A stretch of DNA of 64,000 bases. Origin: Bacteroidia bacterium. GTDB taxonomy: Bacteria > Bacteroidota > Bacteroidia > Chitinophagales > Chitinophagaceae. Of the stretch, positions 48,144 to 57,613 are shown piece by piece. Both the position numbers and the translations under genes were made by a program. The notes beneath the pieces were generated by a model. It saw nothing but the letters and a program-made list of their open reading frames with translations, did no database searches and was not told the origin of the DNA. The first letter of the stretch is position 1; every line of letters starts with the position of its first letter. The stretch is taken from NCBI GenBank assembly GCA_030429205.1, contig JAUICZ010000001.1, positions 186,001 to 250,000 of the forward strand, in the 5' to 3' direction.

Positions 48144-49667
48144 ATGGAAAAAGATGTTAGAGTAAGGTTTGCTCCCAGCCCAACAGGCGGTCTTCATTTA
48201 GGAGGAGTTCGCACAGTATTGTACAACTACCTGTTTGCCAAACAAAACAATGGTAAGTTTATTGTAAGAATTGAAGATACAGACCGTACAAGGTTTGTTG
48301 AAGGCGCTGAGCAATACATTTTTGATTGTTTAGACTGGTGTGGACTAACCCCGGACGAAAGCGTTGTACATGGCGGAGAGTATGGCCCATACAGACAAAG
48401 CGACCGTAAAGAAATATATAAGAAGTATGCAGAGCAACTAATAGATCAAGGTAATGCCTACTATGCATTTGACACACCTGAAGAACTGGAACAAATGCGT
48501 ACTAACTTAAAAACAGACAAAAACCCCAACCCACAATACGACCATAATACGCGCATGAACATGCGCAACTCTCTTTCATTGTCGGATGCAGAAGTTAAAC
48601 AGCTGATAGAAAGCGGTACGCCTTATGTAATACGCATAAAGATGCCTGATAACGAGACCATTAGCTTTACGGATATGATTCGTGGTGAGATTTCTAATAG
48701 CTCAGGCCTTGTTGACGACAAAGTTCTTTTAAAGGCAGATGGAATGCCTACATATCACCTCGCCGTAGTTGTAGATGATTATCTGATGAAAATCAGCCAT
48801 GCGTTTAGAGGTGAAGAATGGTTACCAAGTGCGCCTGTACACATTTTACTTTGGAAATATCTAGGTTGGGAAAATGAAATGCCGCAATGGGGGCATTTTC
48901 CGTTAATTCTCAAACCAGACGGGAACGGTAAACTCAGCAAACGAGATGGACAACGACTTGGTTTCCCCGTATTTGCCATGAAATGGGCTGATCCGGGAAC
49001 GGGTGAAGCACTGGATGGCTTTAAAGAAGTAGGTTTCTTGCCCGAAGCATTTGTGAATATTCTTGCCATGTTGGGTTGGAATGACAATACAGAGCAAGAA
49101 GTCTTTTCTTTAAATGAGCTCATCAGCAAATTTAGCATTGACAGGATACATAAAGGAGGCGCTAAATTCGATTACGAGAAGGCTAAATGGTTCAACCACA
49201 AACACTTACAAGAAAAAACAGAGACAGACTTATATAACCTGGTACTACCATTCATACATACACATTCACCTGAAGTTGATAATGAATTATTGAAAAAGGT
49301 AATTCCGCTAGTAAAAGAGCGCTGTAACCTTCTTACAGACTTTTGGGATCAATCACACTTCTTTTTTGTGAGACCTGAGAATATAGATACTACGCCTATT
49401 TCTGGTAAATGGGATGATGACAAGACAAACTTTTTTAAAGTATGGCTAACCAAACTGGACGAGCTAACTAATTGGGATGCAGATAGTCTTGAAAATCTTT
49501 TTACAGACACAGCTACAGAGCTTAGCATAAAAAAAGGGCAGGTTATGTTACCGCTGCGCATTATGCTTGTTGGAGGCAAATATGGGCCAAATGTAATGGA
49601 TATTGCAGCACTATTAGGCAAAAAAGAGGTAAAAGTCCGTGTGGAGTGCATTTTAGAGCAGCTTTGA
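48144..49667 (+). CDS. gltX: Glutamate-tRNA ligase
   Basis: Attaches glutamate to tRNA-Glu (and possibly tRNA-Gln, if the cell uses the amidotransferase route). The 507-aa class I enzyme shows FAPSPTGGLHLGGVRTVLYN (HIGH motif) near residue 9, VRIEDTDRTRFVEGAE, GPYRQSDRKEIYKKYAEQL, and a KLSKRDG (KMSKS) motif near 262. Length and motif order are typical. Confidence 0.96.
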   Translation: MEKDVRVRFAPSPTGGLHLGGVRTVLYNYLFAKQNNGKFIVRIEDTDRTRFVEGAEQYIFDCLDWCGLTPDESVVHGGEYGPYRQSDRKEIYKKYAEQLIDQGNAYYAFDTPEELEQMRTNLKTDKNPNPQYDHNTRMNMRNSLSLSDAEVKQLIESGTPYVIRIKMPDNETISFTDMIRGEISNSSGLVDDKVLLKADGMPTYHLAVVVDDYLMKISHAFRGEEWLPSAPVHILLWKYLGWENEMPQWGHFPLILKPDGNGKLSKRDGQRLGFPVFAMKWADPGTGEALDGFKEVGFLPEAFVNILAMLGWNDNTEQEVFSLNELISKFSIDRIHKGGAKFDYEKAKWFNHKHLQEKTETDLYNLVLPFIHTHSPEVDNELLKKVIPLVKERCNLLTDFWDQSHFFFVRPENIDTTPISGKWDDDKTNFFKVWLTKLDELTNWDADSLENLFTDTATELSIKKGQVMLPLRIMLVGGKYGPNVMDIAALLGKKEVKVRVECILEQL

Positions 49668-49777
49668 TGTTACAACAAATAACTTATTAGTTTTGGTGTT
49701 TTTAGTTGAAAAAATTGTTATATTTGGTAACTAAACTATTTTAATAGAAATAATTATCTAACTAAAATTAACTCTAA

Positions 49778-50839
49778 ATGAAGAAGATTTTACTTTCATT
49801 AGGTGCTATTGGTTTGCTTTTAAGCTCTGCTAATGCACAACGCGTTTCAATTGTAGAAGATATGGGAGGTGAAAACTGTCCTCCATGTGCGCACTACATC
49901 GGGCCAACTGAAGCTTTAATTGCCAGCACTAACGGTGGTGCTATTCTTTTAGGCTACATGGTTAACATACCAAGTGGTGGTACACTATACAACACTACTA
50001 AGCATTTTGTTGATTCTCGTCGTTCTTACTATGGTATCAACTCTGCTCCGGGTGCAAGATTAAATGGTCAAATCTTTGCTCAAAGTACTCCAAACCCAGG
50101 ACACCCTGCAAATTTGACTAAAGCAATGATTGATGCTGATAACAACGCAGGTACTCCAATTGAAATTACTGCTAAACACGAGTGGGCAGGTGGTACTAAC
50201 GGAGATGACAGCATTAATGTAACTGTTACAGTTAAAGCTATAGGTGCTGATTATACACCAGGTTCTGGTGACAAACTTCATGTTCTTTTAACGGAAGATC
50301 TACACTATGCTAATCCTCCGGGAACTACAACTCAAAAAGACTTTAACCACACAGCTCGTCAAATTATCGCAGGCGGTAACACATGGGCTGGTGAGCCACT
50401 TACTACTACTATTAAGAAAGACTCAATGGTTACATTCACTTACTCTGTAGCTAGAGCTAACTACGTAAGTGCTTCTAACGTTACTCACATTGTAGCGTTT
50501 GTTCAAAAGTCTGACAAAACTATCATCAACGCAAACCAAGGTCCGGCAGCATGGCGTACTAGCGTTAAAGATGTTACAGTTGCTAACAACTTAACGTTAT
50601 ATCCAAACCCTGCTACTTCTGAAGCACACATTTCTGCTGATTTTGCTACAAAAACTACAGGTAATGTAATTGTTACAGATATTGCTGGTCGTACAGTATT
50701 CAACTCTGGTACTTTAGAGTTTGCTGCTAAAAACAACACATACACTATACCTACTTCTGACTTAGCTAATGGTATCTACAATGTTAGCTTAAGAACTGAA
50801 GCTGGTGTTAGCACTACTCGTTTAACAGTAGTTCACTAA
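49778..50839 (+). CDS. Type IX-secreted protein with Omp28/thioredoxin-like domain
   Basis: A 353-aa protein with signal peptide (MKKILLSLGAIGLLLSSANA), an N-terminal thioredoxin-like region carrying GGENCPPCAHYIG (a CxxC motif), then SAPGARLNGQIF and a beta-rich part (EDLHYANPPGTTT), as in Omp28-related proteins of Bacteroidota. A type A sorting domain closes it (LTLYPNPATSEAHISADF, VIVTDIAGRTVFNSG, STTRLTVVH). It is probably an exported redox or surface protein. A strong terminator follows. Codon use is unusually uniform (frequent GCT, ACT), possibly meaning high expression. Confidence 0.86.
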   Translation: MKKILLSLGAIGLLLSSANAQRVSIVEDMGGENCPPCAHYIGPTEALIASTNGGAILLGYMVNIPSGGTLYNTTKHFVDSRRSYYGINSAPGARLNGQIFAQSTPNPGHPANLTKAMIDADNNAGTPIEITAKHEWAGGTNGDDSINVTVTVKAIGADYTPGSGDKLHVLLTEDLHYANPPGTTTQKDFNHTARQIIAGGNTWAGEPLTTTIKKDSMVTFTYSVARANYVSASNVTHIVAFVQKSDKTIINANQGPAAWRTSVKDVTVANNLTLYPNPATSEAHISADFATKTTGNVIVTDIAGRTVFNSGTLEFAAKNNTYTIPTSDLANGIYNVSLRTEAGVSTTRLTVVH

Positions 50840-50865
50840 TTAATAGTAACATAAGTTAAAAAATA

Positions 50866-50892
50866 AAAAGCCCGGCTTAGGCCGGGCTTTTT
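50866..50892 (+). terminator. Rho-independent terminator of the Omp28-like gene
   Basis: GCCCGGC pairs with GCCGGGC around TTAG, flanked by A and T runs; strong on the plus strand. Confidence 0.88.
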
Positions 50893-51221
50893 ATTTACCA
50901 CATAAATAGTACGCAAGCAAACTCTATTATAAGCACTTCATTTTGTGCAATCAATCAACCTTGATAGAAACAAGACAACATAGATAAGCCGCAATTAACC
51001 ACGTATTTTTTACCGTTATATATTGTTACAGTTGCCATAAAGCCCCTGCTACTTTTAATTTAAACAAAGGTGCTACTATTAGAACATGAAATGCGGGTTC
51101 CATAATGAAAGTATGACCTATATAACATCTATCTACCAGAACTATATCTATTAAATGCATGCAGATTTAATACAATCAATTAAGCTATTACTCTATTATT
51201 ATGTCAAAGCTTAAAAAATAA
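50893..51221. other. Intergenic region of about 330 bases
   Basis: AT-rich sequence between two terminators and two convergent type IX cargo genes. I see no ORF over 40 codons with gene-like content, no tRNA-like fold and no copy of the 13-mer array. Nothing supportable beyond that. Confidence 0.5.
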
Positions 51222-51250
51222 AAAGGGCTACTCGTTGAGTAGCCCTTTCT
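51222..51250 (-). terminator. Terminator of the 242-aa cargo gene
   Basis: AAAGGGCTACTC and GAGTAGCCCTTT form a 12-bp stem around GTT. The stem core GGGCTACTC is the same as in the terminator at 25968. It can work in both directions. Confidence 0.82.
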
Positions 51251-51268
51251 TATGAATAAAATGATGTG

Positions 51269-51997
51269 TTATCTATGCGTAAATCTTTTTGTACCGAAGA
51301 CTCTACCTTTTGAATCTGAAACTCTTATATAGTACATACCAACAGGAATTTGTTTGATGTTGATTACCATATTTTTATTTACAACCTTTTGAGATAAAAC
51401 CTGCTTACCTACATAGTTGTGTATAGTTACTTGATCTGCCAGAGTATTCTCTCCGAAAGAGATATTTAATTTATCAGTAGCAGGGTTTGGATACAAGACC
51501 ATAAAGTCTTTATCTGCCTCTGCTCCTGTAATACTTGTAGGCCAAACAGTGAATACAAATGTAGTAGTGTCCGCAAATGTACTGCCGTTTACCTTATACT
51601 CAATAGTAGCATAATGAGTACCCGGTGTTACACTCAGGTAGTTTACAAACTGGAAGTGCCAGTCACCTGGAACACCCGGAGCGTAGTCCAAAGAAGAGTG
51701 GGTAGAACCATTAAGAAGTTGGTTCCCACCGTTTGTTCTACAAAACAAATTATCGCACATGCCTAACCTTGTAGAGTCTCCCCAATCAGCCGGGAAGTCA
51801 TTGCTAATGACTCTCCAATCAATTTTTATCGGATTTGCGCTAGTATTAGTTATCTTATTATAAACGTCGAAATTAGATTTAGTAATCGCAACCTTTACTG
51901 TATCTGTGGTATGCTCCAGACTAAATGATTGTGCAGATACATTTGCAGATGATAATGCCAAACCTGCAATGCCTATGCTAAGTAAAAATTTCTTCAT
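51269..51997 (-). CDS. Type IX-secreted protein, 242 aa
   Basis: Signal peptide (MKKFLLSIGIAGLALSSANV, cleavage near SAQ), an Ig-like or DUF-type beta domain (about residues 25-155; YNKITNTSANPIKIDWRV, TTFVFTVWPT), then a type A sorting domain: FMVLYPNPATDKLNISF, VTIHNYVGKQVLSQKV, GMYYIRVSDSKG, GTKRFTHR. Start at 51997 is chosen because the signal peptide begins there; 12 codons lie upstream in frame. Function unknown. It is convergent with the Omp28-like gene. Confidence 0.82.
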   Translation of the reverse strand: MKKFLLSIGIAGLALSSANVSAQSFSLEHTTDTVKVAITKSNFDVYNKITNTSANPIKIDWRVISNDFPADWGDSTRLGMCDNLFCRTNGGNQLLNGSTHSSLDYAPGVPGDWHFQFVNYLSVTPGTHYATIEYKVNGSTFADTTTFVFTVWPTSITGAEADKDFMVLYPNPATDKLNISFGENTLADQVTIHNYVGKQVLSQKVVNKNMVINIKQIPVGMYYIRVSDSKGRVFGTKRFTHR

Positions 51998-52075
51998 GTA
52001 AAGGATATTTGGATACAAATTAAGGAAAATCAACGATTTGACAAAATAGATTTCATAGAAATTGTATATAAACTA

Positions 52076-52105
52076 AAACAGGCAGCTTTTAAGCTGCCTG
52101 TTTCT
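52076..52105 (-). terminator. Terminator of the respiratory cluster
   Basis: AAACAGGCAGCTT and AAGCTGCCTGTTT form a 13-bp stem around TT, 24 nt after the ctaD stop, and the T-rich flank on the minus strand fits a terminator for the whole cluster. Confidence 0.82.
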
Positions 52106-52128
52106 ATAATTAATTGATTTTCTTATAA

Positions 52129-53946
52129 TTAGTGTGCTTCCTCACCATCTTTCAACGGAACTGTTTGAGGGATAAAATCGTTACCATTACCATCGTCTTT
52201 GTAATCGTAAGGCCAGCGATGAACTGTTGGGATTTCACCTTCCCAGTTACCATGTCCAGGATTGATTTCTGTGGTCCACTCTAATGTTGGAGCATCCCAT
52301 GGGTTCTTAGTCAAACACTTGCGACCGCGGAAAATACTTACAAAGAAGTTTACAACGAACAACAACTGTGCAAAGAATACGATGATTGCTGCAACACTGA
52401 TGAAGGCATTCAAATCGCTAAATTGGTTGAATGATTCCCATGCAGTATAGTCGTAATAACGACGAGGCATACCCGCAATACCTTCGTAGTGCATTGGCCA
52501 GAATATCAAATAAGCACCGGCAAATGTCAGGAAGAAGTGAATATACCCTAAAGTATTATTCATAAACCTGCCAAACATTTTAGGGAACCAGTGATATATA
52601 CCAGCAAACATCCCGAAGAAGGCACTCACACCCATTACAATATGGAAGTGTGCTACAACAAAGTATGTATCATGCAAGTGAATATCTAATGCAGAGTTAC
52701 CTAAGAATAAACCTGTAAGACCACCAGAGATGAATAGTGATACGAAACCAAGTGCAAACATCATTGGCACAGTGAAACGTATATTACCCTTCCAGATGGT
52801 AGTTAACCAGTTGAACACTTTTACCGCAGATGGTACCGCGATCAATAGCGTCAATAGTACGAATATAGATCCCAGGAACGGACTCATACCTGTTACAAAC
52901 ATGTGGTGTGCCCATACAAGGAATGCAAGCACTGTAATACCGATAAGAGATATGATCATTGCGAAATAACCAAATATCGGCTTACGGCTGTGACAAGATA
53001 ATACTTCTGATGCCATACCCATACCCGGTAGCATAATGATATATACCTCTGGGTGTCCTAAGAACCAGAATAAGTGCTGATATAGTATTGCAGAACCACC
53101 AATATTAGGAAGCGCTTTACCTGCAATGAAGATTTCTGATAAGTAGAAGCTTGTTCCGAAGTTTCTATCGAATATCAATAACACGAAACCGGAAAGTAAT
53201 ACAGGGAATGACAATACACCTAACACAGCGGTGAATAGTAGAGCCCATATAGTCAAAGGCATACGAGTCATCGTCATACCTTTTGTACGCATGTTAAGGA
53301 TAGTAGAAATGTAGTTTAGACCACCCAATAAAGAAGACACAACAAATAGTGCCATACTGGTCAGCCACAAATCCATACCTAAACCAGATCCGATTGAAGC
53401 TTCTTTCAGAGCACTTAGCGGAGGGTATGTTGTCCAACCACCTGATGCAGGACCTGTTTGTACGAATAATGAGATAAACATTATTACGCTCGACAAGAAG
53501 AAGAACCAGTATGATAACATGTTCATGAATGGAGATGCCATATCACGAGCCCCTATTTGAAGAGGAATAAGTAAGTTGGCAAATGTACCACTCAAGCCAG
53601 CTGTCAATACAAAGAATACAAGTATTGTACCGTGCATGGTTACTAAAGCGTAATAGAACTCAGGCGATAATTTACCACCTTTAGCCCACTCACCTAAGAA
53701 CTTCTCCATAATAGGGAAAGTGTCATCTGGAAAACCAAGCTGTAAGCGGAAAAATACCGACATTAATGCACCTATTACCGCCCAAAAGATACCTGTAATC
53801 AAAAACTGCTTACCGATGATCTTGTGATCCTGGCTGAAGATGTATTTCGTAATGAAATGCTGCTCATGGTGTTCGTGACCATGATGCTCGCCATGCGCTG
53901 CGTCCGTGTGCGCTACATTAGTTCCTTCTATGATAACGTCGCTCAT
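52129..53946 (-). CDS. ctaD: Cytochrome c oxidase subunit I
   Basis: Catalytic subunit with heme a, heme a3 and CuB, reducing O2 and pumping protons. The 605-aa protein has about 12 helices. Seen: VTMHGTILVFFVL (heme a His), LFWFLGHPEVYIIMLPG (CuB His and Tyr, with the proton-channel Glu), HHMFVTGM (CuB His pair), and HDTYFVVAHFHIVMG (heme a3 and heme a ligands). This is the A1 pattern. The cytoplasmic N-terminus is His-rich (HGEHHGHEHHEQH), which is unusual though seen in relatives. ATG 53946 is chosen; 53955 is possible. It is the last gene of the act-cta cluster. Confidence 0.96.
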   Translation of the reverse strand: MSDVIIEGTNVAHTDAAHGEHHGHEHHEQHFITKYIFSQDHKIIGKQFLITGIFWAVIGALMSVFFRLQLGFPDDTFPIMEKFLGEWAKGGKLSPEFYYALVTMHGTILVFFVLTAGLSGTFANLLIPLQIGARDMASPFMNMLSYWFFFLSSVIMFISLFVQTGPASGGWTTYPPLSALKEASIGSGLGMDLWLTSMALFVVSSLLGGLNYISTILNMRTKGMTMTRMPLTIWALLFTAVLGVLSFPVLLSGFVLLIFDRNFGTSFYLSEIFIAGKALPNIGGSAILYQHLFWFLGHPEVYIIMLPGMGMASEVLSCHSRKPIFGYFAMIISLIGITVLAFLVWAHHMFVTGMSPFLGSIFVLLTLLIAVPSAVKVFNWLTTIWKGNIRFTVPMMFALGFVSLFISGGLTGLFLGNSALDIHLHDTYFVVAHFHIVMGVSAFFGMFAGIYHWFPKMFGRFMNNTLGYIHFFLTFAGAYLIFWPMHYEGIAGMPRRYYDYTAWESFNQFSDLNAFISVAAIIVFFAQLLFVVNFFVSIFRGRKCLTKNPWDAPTLEWTTEINPGHGNWEGEIPTVHRWPYDYKDDGNGNDFIPQTVPLKDGEEAH

Positions 53947-53980
53947 TATTTGCACTTTTTTTGTTCCGATACAGGAACGA

Positions 53981-55015
53981 TTACTTCATCGTTATTACGT
54001 TAACACTATCAATTTCTTGTTCTGGTTGAGCTGCAGGTGCGCCATTGTTAATAGCGTAGTAAGACTGCTGCTCTGACAACCATGCATCGTACTCTTCCTG
54101 AGTATGCACTATCACTGTACCACGCATTGCGTAGTGCCCTTTACCGCACATTTGGTCACAAGATATCTCGTAAACAAAGTCTGGGTTGCCTGTTTTTTCT
54201 TTCATTTCGGCATTTGTGAAACGTGGAGTAAACCACATAGTTGTCACAATACCTGGTACAGCATCCATTTTCATACGGAAGTGCGGCAAACCAACATCAT
54301 GGATCACATCACGAGAACCAATGATCAACTTTACCGGCTTGCCTTTTACTAAGTGAAGCTCACCATTTTGTAATACGATGTCGTCAAGATTACTCTTATC
54401 ATCCCAGTCCATACCCAACACATTGTCAACATCGTTTATGTTTCTAAAATCTCTTTTACCTAAAGTACCGTCTGCGCCAGGATAACGCATGATCCAGTTA
54501 AATTGCTTACCTACAACTTCAACAACCATTGCTTCTTCAGGTGCTTCAGATGTCATTTTACCCCAGTTTTTCAACCCGATTACAACCAAGACAGCCATCG
54601 CGATTGCAGGTATTGTTGTCCATATCAACTCCAACTTATTGTTGTGCGGGTAGAAGAAAGACGTACGCTTTTCTGTTGACTGGTAACGGAAAGAGAACCA
54701 GAACAACAATGTTTGCGTTAAGAAGAATACCACACCTGTTACAACAATTGTTACAGTAAACATTTTGTCGTATTCAACACCATGTTCTGATGCTGATTCA
54801 GGAAGCATTTTGTCCATTAGGTATTGGTGACATTCCCATATACCAAACAAACCTAAAAAGAAGAATGCTACAAGCAACCAAGCCATTAATCGGTTGGTCT
54901 GCGCTTTCGACTTTTCTTCACCACGTAGTATGGCTGCTAATTCACTGGCCTTAGCTATCTGGTATATGATGAAGAATACCAGGCACGTTAAAACTATTGA
55001 AGTAAGTCCCGACAT
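53981..55015 (-). CDS. ctaC: Cytochrome c oxidase subunit II (CuA)
   Basis: Accepts electrons at the CuA centre and passes them to subunit I. The 344-aa protein has three hydrophobic segments (about 3-20, 44-62, 82-104), one more than the usual two, then the cupredoxin domain. CuA ligands are visible in VIHDVGLPHFRMKMDAVPG and ISCDQMCGKGHYAM; the CxxxC loop has Gln where many enzymes have Glu, whose backbone binds copper, so this is tolerated. No heme c domain is fused, so the donor is a separate cytochrome, perhaps within ActABCDEF. It lies 34 nt upstream of ctaD. Confidence 0.95.
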   Translation of the reverse strand: MSGLTSIVLTCLVFFIIYQIAKASELAAILRGEEKSKAQTNRLMAWLLVAFFFLGLFGIWECHQYLMDKMLPESASEHGVEYDKMFTVTIVVTGVVFFLTQTLLFWFSFRYQSTEKRTSFFYPHNNKLELIWTTIPAIAMAVLVVIGLKNWGKMTSEAPEEAMVVEVVGKQFNWIMRYPGADGTLGKRDFRNINDVDNVLGMDWDDKSNLDDIVLQNGELHLVKGKPVKLIIGSRDVIHDVGLPHFRMKMDAVPGIVTTMWFTPRFTNAEMKEKTGNPDFVYEISCDQMCGKGHYAMRGTVIVHTQEEYDAWLSEQQSYYAINNGAPAAQPEQEIDSVNVITMK

Positions 55016-55076
55016 AGTCAGTTATCTTAAAATTCTTTTATTAATAATATTCTTTTCGTCACAAATTCAGCTATCC

Positions 55077-56288
55077 TTAACTTTCGTGCAAGATTGCCTC
55101 TTTCAGTAAAGGATTGTTTTTCGGTATCAAAGAAGCTTTCGCTAAAGTTTTATAGACTACAAACATCAACAAACCTGCAAAGCCGGCAAAAACACCTATC
55201 TCATACCAGCCAAGGCTCCAGTTAGCTCCTAACGGACCAGGCATTGTCATGATGTAAAAATCTAACCAGTGGCCAAAGATGATCATCATCGCCATGAATG
55301 TAATTGTAAAGTAATTACGCTTACTAGGACGAGACATTAATATCAAGATCGGCATGATGAAGTTGATGATGAATACAGAGTACCATATCATAGCATACGG
55401 TCCTTGCTGACGTATTTTGAAGTACACAGTCTCTTCCGGAACGTTACCGTACCATATCAACATATATTGTGCAAACCATACATAAGTCCAGAAAATGCTG
55501 AATGCAAATAAGAACTTACCTAAATCGTGCATGTGCTCTTTAGTAACTAATTGCAGATAGCCATTATTCTTTAATGCACCAACAAACAATAGTATTACAG
55601 CCATACCACTAACAAACGCACTTGCAAATACATACCAGCTAAACATTGTAGAGAACCAGTGAGCATCAATACTCATGATCCACATCCATGGTGTGGTACT
55701 CATTTGTGTTAGTGCATATACAAGTAAGAAACCTGCAGACCACTTAACCATGGTCCAGTATATCTTTGTGCTGTTCTTAGGCGCAGACTCTTGTTGTAAA
55801 GAAAGAGATCTGAACTTATGGCCAAAATATGACCATAATCCAATTGTAATAAATGTAAACACGGCAAACATAAGAGGGTTTAAGAAACCGCTCTTGCCTT
55901 CCAGTATAGCATCTCCTTCAGGGTGTATCCAGTGATAAATAGGATTGTGCCCGTGTACATTAAAACCGAATACGATGTAAAATAGTACAATCATTGCGAT
56001 CACACCAAATATCCATACGTTCTGTCCTATTGCTTCCGGTATGCGCTTGTAAGCTACTATCCATCCGCCTTGTGCCAGCGATGCTGCTGCCTGAATAAAT
56101 ATTGATGCTACTGTCAACAATAAAAAGAACACACTGTTCTGTAACAATACGATCCAGAAACGGGTTTGCGCGGTTGCGTCACCTGTTAGCAATGTTGCTC
56201 CTCCTATAATAAGTACCAGTACTCCGACAAGCATTAAAGCAAAGCTCATCTTTTTCAATTTGCCCGGTATCTCAAAACGTTCGTTCAT
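55077..56288 (-). CDS. actF: Alternative complex III subunit ActF
   Basis: An integral membrane subunit (403 aa, about ten helices) of the quinol:cytochrome c oxidoreductase called alternative complex III. Helix blocks include GKLKKMSFALMLVGVLVLII, RFWIVLLQNSVFFLLL and HWIHPEGDAILEGKSGF, with MSTTPWMWIMSIDAHWFSTM and QYMLIWYGNVPEE as family marks. It is a paralogue of ActC. Position between actE and ctaC fixes the name. It starts 35 nt after actE. Confidence 0.9.
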   Translation of the reverse strand: MNERFEIPGKLKKMSFALMLVGVLVLIIGGATLLTGDATAQTRFWIVLLQNSVFFLLLTVASIFIQAAASLAQGGWIVAYKRIPEAIGQNVWIFGVIAMIVLFYIVFGFNVHGHNPIYHWIHPEGDAILEGKSGFLNPLMFAVFTFITIGLWSYFGHKFRSLSLQQESAPKNSTKIYWTMVKWSAGFLLVYALTQMSTTPWMWIMSIDAHWFSTMFSWYVFASAFVSGMAVILLFVGALKNNGYLQLVTKEHMHDLGKFLFAFSIFWTYVWFAQYMLIWYGNVPEETVYFKIRQQGPYAMIWYSVFIINFIMPILILMSRPSKRNYFTITFMAMMIIFGHWLDFYIMTMPGPLGANWSLGWYEIGVFAGFAGLLMFVVYKTLAKASLIPKNNPLLKEAILHES

Positions 56289-56323
56289 TGTATCTACTAT
56301 TAGAAGTACGTTTATTAAATCTT

Positions 56324-56956
56324 TTAGTGTTTAGTTTCTTCCATTGCCATAGCGGTATGCTCTTCTTTCGCCCCGAAAGTAAAAGGAGCACCGCCATTCT
56401 CTGACTGAATCTGCTTGATGTAAGCTATTACCATCCAACGTTGTTTTATATCCAACTGACTGGCGTAAGAGCCCATCATGTTTTTACCAAATTTAATGGC
56501 TGCATACATAGTACCAGGTGTCATGCTCAAGTACTTGCTATCTTTAAGATTTGCAGGCATCGCCACAAATTTGCCACTTGTATACAACGGTCCCTGACCG
56601 TCTAGCTTGTTACCATGACATACACCACAGTAAATGTTAAACAGACGACCGCCTTCTGCTAGTTCAGCATCAGTAAAGCGCATGCTTGTGGTAAAGGTTT
56701 TATACGCGTTTGTATCTCCTTCTACCAAATGATCAGGAAGCTCGTGCCCTCTTGCAATTGTACCATTCACCGGCAGGCGGCTGGTTTCGCCATCTGCAAA
56801 GTTAGGGTTGTGCGTATAAGCATCGTAAGCTTGAGAATAAGTCATATCCGGCGCATATATCTTACCCGGGTTACGGCGCATATTACCACTGTTACATGCA
56901 CCAAGGCCCAGCGCTATCGCCAGAACTGCAACTACTATGCCTTTGGTCTTATTCAT
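56324..56956 (-). CDS. actE: Alternative complex III cytochrome c subunit ActE
   Basis: A 210-aa lipoprotein (LAIALGLGAC lipobox at about residue 21) with one heme c site, YCGVCHGNKLDGQGP, near residue 111, and a downstream Met region (KNMMGSYASQ) that may supply the axial ligand. As the mono-heme subunit of the complex it probably hands electrons towards CtaC. It lies between actD and actF. Confidence 0.92.
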   Translation of the reverse strand: MNKTKGIVVAVLAIALGLGACNSGNMRRNPGKIYAPDMTYSQAYDAYTHNPNFADGETSRLPVNGTIARGHELPDHLVEGDTNAYKTFTTSMRFTDAELAEGGRLFNIYCGVCHGNKLDGQGPLYTSGKFVAMPANLKDSKYLSMTPGTMYAAIKFGKNMMGSYASQLDIKQRWMVIAYIKQIQSENGGAPFTFGAKEEHTAMAMEETKH

Positions 56957-56992
56957 AATTAATATTCTAAATAACTTTTATACTCAATTTTC

Positions 56993-57577
56993 TTAAACCG
57001 CTGGGTTTAACTTTTCGTATTCTTCTTCTTTATCAAAACGTCCGTACCACCACTCGCTCTCTGCAATTTGCACTGAAGTTTCTACTGTTCCGGTAGATTT
57101 CAGAAAATCGATTGCTTCCTGCTCAGAAGTTTGGTCGTTGATCTCCAATGCTACTACAAACAGATCATCTGTTTGACGTGGGTGGAAAACGTGTTTCTTA
57201 ACCCCCGGCATTATTTGGTTCAAATAACAGAAGGTAAGTACCATACCTACTGCCGCAAAAAGTACCGTCAACTCAAATGTGATCGGGATAAATGCAGGTA
57301 GTGAGAAGTGAGGCTTACCACCGAAGTTGATCGGCCAATCGCTGGTGAAGATCCAGCTCATGAAGCCAACAGCCGTGCTAGTACCCGTTAAACCGTAGAT
57401 AAAACCAGCCACGTGCAAGTCTGTATCTTTTTGCCCTAAAGCTTTATCAAGACCATGCACAGGAAATGGTGTGTACACATCGTGCAGCTTATAACCGCTG
57501 TTGCGTACTTTGTCTACTGCAGGAAACAATACTGCCTCGTCATCATAACACCCTACTGCAAATTTCTTTATAGCCAT
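56993..57577 (-). CDS. actD: Alternative complex III subunit ActD (DUF3341)
   Basis: A 194-aa protein with two central helices (about 60-78 and 98-120) and soluble ends. The N-terminal KFAVGCYDDEAVLFPAVDKV and YTPFPVHGLDKAL are the DUF3341 pattern seen in ActD. It is thought to be a structural subunit of the complex. The gene lies 37 nt from actC and 36 nt from actE. Confidence 0.92.
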   Translation of the reverse strand: MAIKKFAVGCYDDEAVLFPAVDKVRNSGYKLHDVYTPFPVHGLDKALGQKDTDLHVAGFIYGLTGTSTAVGFMSWIFTSDWPINFGGKPHFSLPAFIPITFELTVLFAAVGMVLTFCYLNQIMPGVKKHVFHPRQTDDLFVVALEINDQTSEQEAIDFLKSTGTVETSVQIAESEWWYGRFDKEEEYEKLNPAV

Positions 57578-57613
57578 TTTATATTAATGTTCTAATGTTC
57601 AACAACTATTTTA

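Noticed and set aside
50893-51221. Small RNA or gene in the gap between the two smaller cargo genes
   Set aside because: No stable fold, promoter pair or ORF stood out; the two terminators explain the only clear structure.
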